Below, piece after piece: positions 1-4,238 of a stretch of DNA of 7,129 nucleotides; positions within the stretch are counted from its first letter, which is position 1, and the number at the start of each line of letters is the position of its first letter. Source of the DNA: an uncultured Pelagibacteraceae bacterium (lineage in GTDB: Bacteria; Pseudomonadota; Alphaproteobacteria; Pelagibacterales; Pelagibacteraceae); NCBI GenBank assembly GCA_902632515.1, contig CACPDA010000018.1, positions 1-7,129 of the forward strand, in the 5' to 3' direction. The position numbers and the translations under genes were made by a program. The notes under the pieces were generated by a model. The model was not told the origin of the DNA, made no database searches, and was given only the letters and a program-made list of their open reading frames with translations.

Positions 1-247
1 AGGAAATAAATATTTGAATAAAAAAAATTTTCCCTATGGAAAAAAAATAAATTTTAATTCTATCAGAAAAGGTGGAGTTATAGGAAAACATGAGGTTAAA
101 TTTTCAAGCGGGAAAGAAATAATTACTCTTGAACATGTAGCTTTTGATAGAGCTTTATATTCTGAGGGAGCACTATCTGCTGCTAAATGGTTAATGAAAA
201 AAAAACCTGGTCTTTATTCTATGAGAGATCTTATGAATTTCAAATAA
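1..247 (+). CDS. dapB: 4-hydroxy-tetrahydrodipicolinate reductase, C-terminal part (5' end outside window)
   Basis: This is the last 81 codons of an open frame that enters from the left edge (first full codon at base 2) and ends with TAA at 245-247. DapB reduces the dihydrodipicolinate precursor with NAD(P)H in the diaminopimelate/lysine pathway in the cytoplasm. The visible part matches the C-terminal substrate-binding/tetramerisation half: SIRKGGVIGKHEV corresponds to the family's R-G-x-I-x-G-x-H segment, and the tail EGALSAAKWLMKKKPGLYSM matches the usual family ending (GA.RAA.WL..K..GLY.M.D). The N-terminal NAD(P)-binding domain and the catalytic HH motif lie outside the window and cannot be judged. 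An in-frame TTG at 14 is internal, not a start. The stop overlaps the start of nth by one base, so the two are probably co-transcribed and translationally coupled. Confidence 0.9.
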   Translation, partial: GNKYLNKKNFPYGKKINFNSIRKGGVIGKHEVKFSSGKEIITLEHVAFDRALYSEGALSAAKWLMKKKPGLYSMRDLMNFK

Positions 248-900
248 TGAATGAAATTCAAAGAGCAAAAATAATAAATAAAACCCTCAATAAAATTTAT
301 CCAAATATAGTTGTTCCATTAAATAGTAGAAACGTATTTACTCTATTGATATCTGTACTACTATCTGCTCAATGTACAGATGTAAATGTCAATAATGTTA
401 CTAAAAATATTTATCCCAAATATTATAAACCAGAACATTTTGTTAAATTAGGAAAAAAAAAAATAGAAAAATTGATTAAAAGAATTGGTATATTTAGAAT
501 AAAAGCCAAAAGTATTTTTAATTTATCTAAAATAATAATTGAAAAACATAATGGGAGAGTGCCAAAAACTTTCGAAGAATTAGAACGATTGCCTGGCGTA
601 GGTCATAAAACTGCAAGTGTGGTTATGTCCCAAGGTTTTGGTTTTCCTGCTTTTCCTATCGATACTCATATTCATAGACTAGCCCAAAGATGGGGCCTTA
701 CTAGTGGAAAAAATGTGACACAAACTGAAAAAGATCTTAAAAGACTTTTTCCAAAAAAAAACTGGAATAAACTTCATCTTCAAATTATTTATTATGGAAG
801 AGAATACTGTAAAGCTAGAGATTGCTATGGAATAACTTGTAAAATTTGTACCACTTGTTATCCTAAAAGAAAAAAACCTATAAAGACTCAGAAAGCATAA
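247..900 (+). CDS. nth: Endonuclease III (DNA glycosylase / AP lyase)
   Basis: Nth removes oxidised pyrimidines from DNA and cuts at the abasic site (base excision repair). The 217-residue product is close to the E. coli enzyme (211). Landmarks are LLSAQCTDVNVN (39-50), the helix-hairpin-helix LPGVGHKTA (115-123) with the catalytic lysine at K121, and IDTHIHRLAQRWGL (138-151) with the catalytic Asp at D139. A C-terminal cysteine cluster (C188, C193, C198, C201, C204) should hold the 4Fe-4S cluster, but its spacing is not the textbook C-x6-C-x2-C-x5-C. An in-frame ATG at 187 would overlap dapB by 61 bases and add residues that do not look like Nth. The ATG at 247, overlapping the dapB stop as TAATG, gives the normal N-terminus and is preferred. 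The same TAATG arrangement links nth to the next gene, supporting a coupled operon. Confidence 0.95.
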   Translation: MNEIQRAKIINKTLNKIYPNIVVPLNSRNVFTLLISVLLSAQCTDVNVNNVTKNIYPKYYKPEHFVKLGKKKIEKLIKRIGIFRIKAKSIFNLSKIIIEKHNGRVPKTFEELERLPGVGHKTASVVMSQGFGFPAFPIDTHIHRLAQRWGLTSGKNVTQTEKDLKRLFPKKNWNKLHLQIIYYGREYCKARDCYGITCKICTTCYPKRKKPIKTQKA

Positions 901-1829
901 TGAAAATTCTTGGAATTGGAAATGCAATTGTAGATGTAATTTGTAAAGTCGATGAAAATTTTATATCTCAAAACAATCTTACAAAAGGTCTAATGAAATT
1001 AATATTTGACGAAAACGATTTTAAAAAATTATTATTAAATCTCAAAATTGAAAAAACTGTTTCAGGAGGATCTGTTGCTAACTCAATAGTAGGTTTATCT
1101 CAATTAGGTAATAATGTTGGTTTTATTGGAAAAATTGCTGATGATGATTTTGGAACAAAATATGAGGAAGGATTAGAAAATGAAAACGTAAATTTCTGTT
1201 ATTCAAGAAAAAAAGAAACTTTACCTACTGGAACTTGCCTAATTTTAATTACTCCAGACTCAGAAAGAACCATGTGTACCTACTTAGGAACAGCAGGAAA
1301 AATTAATGAAGACGATTTAGATATAAATATAATCAAAAAAAGTGAAATAATTTTTTTAGAGGGTTATTTATGGGATAAGGGTGAGCCCAAAAAAGCTTTT
1401 GAAAAAGCAATTAAGAATGCAAACAAAGTTGCTATGACTCTTTCAGATAAATTTTGTGTTGATAGACATAAAGCTCATTTTCTAGAATTAGTTAAAAATA
1501 ATCTTGATATTATCTTTGCTAACGAGGATGAAATTTCATCTTTAATTGATGCTAAAAATTTTAGCCAAGTAATTTCATTTGGTAAAAAAATTGATAAACA
1601 CATAATAATAACAAGAGGGGAAAAAGGAGCTGTGTCTATTTTTAATAATAATGTAGTTGAAATTGGTGCTAAAAAAAATCTCAAAATTTTAGATCTCACT
1701 GGTGCTGGAGATTTATTTGCAGCTGGGTATCTTCACGGACATGTAAATAAATTATCACAAGAAGAATGTTTACAAAAAGGCACTGAGATGTCCTCTAAAA
1801 TTATTCAAAAATTTGGGGCTAGAATTTAA
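900..1829 (+). CDS. PfkB-family carbohydrate/nucleoside kinase, adenosine kinase-like
   Basis: This 309-residue cytoplasmic kinase belongs to the ribokinase/PfkB fold and should transfer the ATP gamma-phosphate to a sugar or nucleoside hydroxyl. Visible motifs are the N-terminal strand GIGNAIVDV (5-13), the first signature GGSVANSIVGLSQLG (56-70) followed by GFIGKIADDDFG (74-85), the N-x-x-E motif (N208, E211) in FANEDE, TRGEKGA (239-244 region), and the second signature LDLTGAGDLFAAG (264-276) with the anion hole and catalytic base D271. The opening GNAIVD plus the 'N-L-x-K-G-x-M-x-L-I' stretch resembles proteins annotated as adenosine kinase in alphaproteobacteria. The true substrate cannot be read from sequence, so ribokinase or fructokinase activity remains possible. 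The start overlaps the nth stop (TAATG), so it is the third gene of the dapB-nth operon. Its stop (1827-1829) overlaps the stop of the convergent small gene. Confidence 0.88.
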   Translation: MKILGIGNAIVDVICKVDENFISQNNLTKGLMKLIFDENDFKKLLLNLKIEKTVSGGSVANSIVGLSQLGNNVGFIGKIADDDFGTKYEEGLENENVNFCYSRKKETLPTGTCLILITPDSERTMCTYLGTAGKINEDDLDINIIKKSEIIFLEGYLWDKGEPKKAFEKAIKNANKVAMTLSDKFCVDRHKAHFLELVKNNLDIIFANEDEISSLIDAKNFSQVISFGKKIDKHIIITRGEKGAVSIFNNNVVEIGAKKNLKILDLTGAGDLFAAGYLHGHVNKLSQEECLQKGTEMSSKIIQKFGARI

Positions 1830-1945
1830 ACTTTTTTAATTCTTTTAAAACTTCCTTTACCTTTTTTTGGTTTTACTATTCTTGGTTTATATTTTTTTGA
1901 GAAAAGTTCTTTTATAAACTTATTTTTTTTTAATCTGATAGCCAT
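1826..1945 (-). CDS. ArfA-like alternative ribosome-rescue factor, 39 aa
   Basis: This short minus-strand gene starts at ATG 1945-1943 and stops at TAA 1828-1826. The 39-residue product is strongly basic. Residues 22-35 read RIVKPKKGKGSFKR, matching the core of ArfA (E. coli RVEKNKKGKGSYMRK), and the preceding KELFSKKYK resembles the 'LFRQR' segment. ArfA enters ribosomes stalled on mRNA lacking a stop codon and recruits release factor RF2; its basic tail occupies the empty mRNA channel. Here the protein ends six or seven residues after the motif, shorter than E. coli ArfA (72), whose extra tail is dispensable. Unlike E. coli arfA, an ordinary in-frame stop is present. The first 26 bases overlap the 3' end of the upstream regulator in another frame, and no strong ribosome-binding site is seen, so translation may be coupled to that gene. 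Identity rests on the motif; an unrelated small basic RNA-binding protein is the alternative. Confidence 0.7.
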   Translation of the reverse strand: MAIRLKKNKFIKELFSKKYKPRIVKPKKGKGSFKRIKKV

Positions 1946-2483
1946 TTTTTGTACTTACAATTAAATTCTTGTCTTTAAATTTTTCTCTTATTTTTTTTCT
2001 TAATCTGTGTATATGAGTTTCTACGGTATGTGTTTCTAAATCAATTTGGTATCGCCAAACCCTTTCCTGTAATTCGTCGATAGTTACTTCATCATTTTTT
2101 GATAAATAAAGAATAGTATTAACTTCCTTCTCTGTTAATTTTAAGCTCAAATTATTCAATGATATTTGTCTTGAATTAATATCAATAATATAATTTGCAA
2201 CTTTTATGTTAGATTGTTTATTGAATTTTTTTTTTAAAAACTCAGTATTTATTTTTTCTAAAAGTTTTGTAAATTTTATGGGATATTCATTTACAATTAA
2301 TTGATTAGAAATTTTTAAATTTGTTTTAGTTAGAATCAAGTAATTTTCAGACTCATTAAATGATAAATCTAAAAAATCTTCTTTCTTCATATTTATTAAA
2401 TTAAAATTTAAAAAATCTTTTAATTCATCAAAAATATCAAATAGCACTTCTGAATTATAAATAAGTAACTTTGGATTATTCAT
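1920..2483 (-). CDS. OmpR/PhoB-type winged-helix transcription regulator with degenerate receiver domain
   Basis: The protein has 187 residues. The C-terminal half (about 93-187) is a Trans_reg_C winged helix-turn-helix: LTEKEVNTILYL (116-127), a DELQERVW helix (136-143), the recognition helix around ETHTVETHIHRLRKKI (150-165), and the wing hairpin LIVSTKNGYQIKK (174-186). The N-terminal 80 residues keep a receiver-like beginning (KLLIYNSEVLFDIFDEL) and a final PIKFTKLLEKI resembling the K-P-F end of receivers. The stretch is shorter than a normal receiver (about 115), and the residue after the third strand (ENYLILTKT, 46-54) is not the phospho-accepting Asp. It probably binds DNA without classical phosphorylation, and no histidine kinase is nearby. 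Target genes are unknown. It is divergent from the L,D-transpeptidase gene with only 21 bp between starts, so autoregulation through that gap is plausible. Its 3' end overlaps the ArfA-like gene. Confidence 0.82.
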   Translation of the reverse strand: MNNPKLLIYNSEVLFDIFDELKDFLNFNLINMKKEDFLDLSFNESENYLILTKTNLKISNQLIVNEYPIKFTKLLEKINTEFLKKKFNKQSNIKVANYIIDINSRQISLNNLSLKLTEKEVNTILYLSKNDEVTIDELQERVWRYQIDLETHTVETHIHRLRKKIREKFKDKNLIVSTKNGYQIKKK

Positions 2484-2498
2484 AAATAATTATATAAA
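2471..2498 (+). promoter_or_regulatory. Candidate promoter for the L,D-transpeptidase-like gene (leaderless start)
   Basis: TTGGAT (2471-2476) and TATAAA (2493-2498) are separated by 16 bases. The -10 box ends six bases before the ATG at 2505, so transcription would start at about the start codon and leave no room for a ribosome-binding site; none is visible. The -35 box lies inside the first codons of the divergent regulator. The -10 boxes of the two strands overlap at 2493-2494, so the two promoters would compete for polymerase. Confidence 0.4.
2489..2494 (-). promoter_or_regulatory. Candidate -10 element for the winged-helix regulator (leaderless start)
   Basis: On the minus strand the sequence reads TATAAT, a perfect -10 hexamer, ending five bases before the ATG at 2483. 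The expected transcription start about seven bases downstream falls on or next to the start codon, implying a leaderless mRNA. No convincing -35 box or Shine-Dalgarno is seen. In such AT-rich DNA a chance match is a real possibility. Confidence 0.4.
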
Positions 2499-2510
2499 TA
2501 ACATATGTTA
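2499..2510. promoter_or_regulatory. 12-bp perfect palindrome over a start codon, possible operator
   Basis: TAACATATGTTA is its own reverse complement and contains the ATG of the plus-strand gene. It sits just downstream of that gene's candidate -10 box and just upstream of the minus-strand -10, in the gap beside a DNA-binding regulator gene. It could be an operator for autoregulation. OmpR-type proteins more often bind direct repeats, which weakens this reading. Confidence 0.25.
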
Positions 2511-2999
2511 ATTTTCTTAAAAAATAAACATACTCTAGTTGTAAATGAATTTATTTTTAAATGTTGCGTTGGAAAAAAAGGACTTACTAAAAAAAAAATT
2601 GAAGGTGACAAAAAAACACCTATAGGAAAATTTAATTTAGGATCCTTATATTATAGAAAAGATAGAATTAGAGAAATTAAAACAAATATAAAAACCATAG
2701 CAATTAAAAAAAATATGGGTTGGTGTGATGACGTTAGATATCCAAAATATTATAATAGATTAATTAAAAGAAATAAAAATATAAAACATGAGAGGCTTTA
2801 TAGAAATGATAAAAAATATGATCTTTTAATACCAATTAAATATAACCATAATAAAATAATTACAGGAAAGGGAAGTTGTATTTTTCTACATTTAACAAAA
2901 AATTATAAACCTACAGCAGGATGTATAGCTATTAAAAAAAGGGACTTCCTAATATTACTCAAATTAATTAACAAAAAAAGTGAAATAAAAATAAGCTAA
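2505..2999 (+). CDS. L,D-transpeptidase (YkuD) family protein without signal peptide
   Basis: This 164-residue protein has the YkuD catalytic fold, whose members join peptidoglycan stem peptides through a cysteine thioester. Motifs visible are CCVGKKGLTKKKIEGDKKTP (20-39, the G-x-G ... G-D-x-x-T-P entry of the domain), GWCDD (72-76), GKGSCIFLHL (121-130) with the likely catalytic H129, and PTAGCIAI (136-143) with the nucleophile C140. It resembles the short alphaproteobacterial COG3786-type proteins (RxxxGRGG.r..KrEGDgaTP...GWCDDP...). No N-terminal hydrophobic signal is present, and the in-frame codons upstream hit a TAA two codons before the ATG, so a missed signal peptide is excluded. How it would reach peptidoglycan is unclear; a cytoplasmic role or another substrate is possible. 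Its stop overlaps the convergent yggS stop by four bases. No ribosome-binding site is visible. Confidence 0.83.
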   Translation: MLIFLKNKHTLVVNEFIFKCCVGKKGLTKKKIEGDKKTPIGKFNLGSLYYRKDRIREIKTNIKTIAIKKNMGWCDDVRYPKYYNRLIKRNKNIKHERLYRNDKKYDLLIPIKYNHNKIITGKGSCIFLHLTKNYKPTAGCIAIKKRDFLILLKLINKKSEIKIS

Positions 3000-3655
3000 T
3001 CTCTTTTACCAAAAATATTAGAACCTATTCTTAAAAAAGTTGAAGAATTTTTTATAGCATCAATAAAATCTGATGACATACCCATACTTAATTCTTTTAA
3101 TTTTAAGTTAGTTTTAATTTTATACATTTCTTCAAAAAATGGATTTGGATCTAGATCTGCAGGTGGTAAACACATAAGACCAATAATATCTAATTTTAAA
3201 TTTTGACAATAATCAAATAACTCACGTAATTCATTTTTATTTATTCCTGCCTTTTGATTTTCTTGCCCAATATTGACCTGAATAAATATTTTGACTTTTT
3301 TGCCTTGTTTTAATTGCTCATCTGAAATTTTTTTTGCAAGTTTTTTACTATCTAGAGAGTGAATATAATCAAAGATTCGGATGGCTAATTTAACTTTATT
3401 TGTCTGTAATTTTCCAATTAAATGTAATTTAATTTCAGGTCTTTTATCTTTTATAATCGTCCATTTTTCTAAAGCCTCTTGAACTTTATTTTCTCCAAAA
3501 TCTTTATGACCATAATCTATTAAAGATTGAAAAATATCTTTCTTAAAAGTTTTTGTTACTGCAATAATCTTTGGTAATTCTTTGATATTGAACTCATTTC
3601 TTTTAGATTTTACAATTTTTTCGATTTGTAATAGTTTTTTAACAGTTTCATGCAT
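2996..3655 (-). CDS. yggS: Pyridoxal phosphate homeostasis protein, YggS/PLPBP family
   Basis: This 219-residue cytoplasmic protein binds pyridoxal 5'-phosphate without known catalysis and balances vitamin B6 vitamers and amino acids. The family motifs appear in order: IIAVTKT (30-36) with the PLP-binding K35, FGENKVQEALEKW (53-65), HLIGKLQTNK (78-87), IHSLDS (98-103), IQVNIGQENQKAG (125-137), GLMCLPP (159-165), the phosphate-binding LSMGMSSD (189-196), and the closing RIGSNIFGKRD (209-219). Length and motif set are normal for the family. The start ATG (3655-3653) overlaps head-to-head with the start of the divergent ThiE-like gene, so its promoter must lie inside that gene. No Shine-Dalgarno is evident. 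In many proteobacteria yggS sits beside proC or yggT, but not here. Confidence 0.95.
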   Translation of the reverse strand: MHETVKKLLQIEKIVKSKRNEFNIKELPKIIAVTKTFKKDIFQSLIDYGHKDFGENKVQEALEKWTIIKDKRPEIKLHLIGKLQTNKVKLAIRIFDYIHSLDSKKLAKKISDEQLKQGKKVKIFIQVNIGQENQKAGINKNELRELFDYCQNLKLDIIGLMCLPPADLDPNPFFEEMYKIKTNLKLKELSMGMSSDFIDAIKNSSTFLRIGSNIFGKRD

Positions 3656-4189
3656 AAAAATAATTTTAAAAAATATTACTTCATAAGTGATTATGATACA
3701 AATCTAATTAAAGAATTAGATACTTCTGTAAATATCATATATCGAAATTATAATAAACAGGTTGATATTAATAAAATTTTAAAATTCAAACATTATTGTA
3801 AAAAAAAAGGTTTTAAATTTTTTTTATCTAATAATGTTAAACTTGCAATAAATTTGCAATTAGATGGTGTTTATTTACCATCTTTTAATAAAAGTTTTAA
3901 CCATCTCTCGTATAGAATAAAAAAAAATTTTCAATTTTTAGGCTCTGCACATTCGTTAAAAGAAATTAGAATAAAAGAGAAACAAGGAATAAAATTCATT
4001 TTTTTATCTTCATTATTTAAAAAAAATAAAAATTATCTTGGAATTAATAAATTTAAATTAATTACAAAATTATCTAAAATTAACTTTATTGCTTTAGGGG
4101 GCATTGATGATTTTAATATAAAATTTTTAAAATTGATAAATGTAGTTGGATATGCTGGTATTTCGGTATTCAAAAAAAAAGGCCCCTAA
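3650..4189 (+). CDS. ThiE/TenI-like thiamine phosphate synthase family protein, degenerate active site
   Basis: This 179-residue protein looks like a short TIM barrel of the thiamine phosphate synthase / TenI family (ThiE couples HMP-diphosphate to thiazole phosphate). The strand motifs can be followed: NIIYRNYN (28-35, for the family's Q-x-R-x-K), FFLSNNVKLAINLQLDGVYLP (58-77, for N-D-x-x-x-L-A ... DG-x-H-x-G-Q), LGSAHSLKEI (97-106), KFIFLSSLFKKNKN (115-128), NFIALGGI (145-152) and VGYAGISVFKK (166-176). Several catalytic positions differ: the Asp of the 'ND' motif is Asn62, the Gln-Glu-Asp after DGVHLG is absent, and the Q-x-R-x-K loop is changed. It may be a divergent synthase, a TenI-like protein or something that no longer makes thiamine phosphate. 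The first codons overlap yggS head-to-head (ATGCAT). The last codons (Gly-Pro-stop) are part of the terminator hairpin. Confidence 0.7.
   Translation: MHKNNFKKYYFISDYDTNLIKELDTSVNIIYRNYNKQVDINKILKFKHYCKKKGFKFFLSNNVKLAINLQLDGVYLPSFNKSFNHLSYRIKKNFQFLGSAHSLKEIRIKEKQGIKFIFLSSLFKKNKNYLGINKFKLITKLSKINFIALGGIDDFNIKFLKLINVVGYAGISVFKKKGP
3673..3701 (-). promoter_or_regulatory. Candidate yggS promoter inside the divergent ThiE-like gene
   Basis: On the minus strand TTGTAT (3701-3696) and TAATAT (3678-3673) are separated by exactly 17 bases. The expected start, about 3666, leaves a leader of roughly 11 bases before the yggS ATG. Since the two start codons overlap, a yggS promoter has to be inside the neighbouring coding region, and this is the best match there. 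Confidence 0.4.
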
Positions 4190-4205
4190 AATAGGGGCCC
4201 TTTTT
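4172..4205. terminator. Bidirectional rho-independent terminator between ThiE-like gene and porin
   Basis: GGCCCCTA (4181-4188) pairs perfectly with TAGGGGCC (4192-4199) around a three-base loop, giving six G-C pairs in otherwise AT-rich DNA. On the minus strand the stem runs straight into nine T (bases 4180-4172), a strong terminator for the porin, whose stop is 33 bases upstream. On the plus strand one extra C and then five T (4201-4205) follow, giving a usable but weaker terminator for the ThiE-like gene. The hairpin contains that gene's final Gly and Pro codons and its stop. Confidence 0.9.
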
Positions 4206-4219
4206 ATAAATTATATTTA

Positions 4220-4238
4220 ATTCTAAATTAATTAGAAT
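4220..4238. repeat. Small inverted repeat at the porin stop codon
   Basis: ATTCTAA (4220-4226) and TTAGAAT (4232-4238) form a perfect 7-bp inverted repeat with a five-base spacer. It spans the porin TAA and last codons. It is AT-rich and would fold weakly; it may add 3'-end structure ahead of the terminator or be chance. Confidence 0.3.

Noticed and set aside
187..246. Upstream in-frame ATG as the start of nth
   Set aside because: It overlaps dapB by 61 bases and adds 20 residues unlike any Nth N-terminus; the ATG at 247 gives the family length and a TAATG coupling.
679..927. 82-codon minus-strand reading frame
   Set aside because: It lies inside the well-supported nth gene, and its Phe/Ser-rich product is the typical shadow of AT-rich coding sequence.
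1475..1699. 74-codon minus-strand reading frame inside the kinase gene
   Set aside because: Antisense shadow of a conserved PfkB gene, with no recognisable motif.
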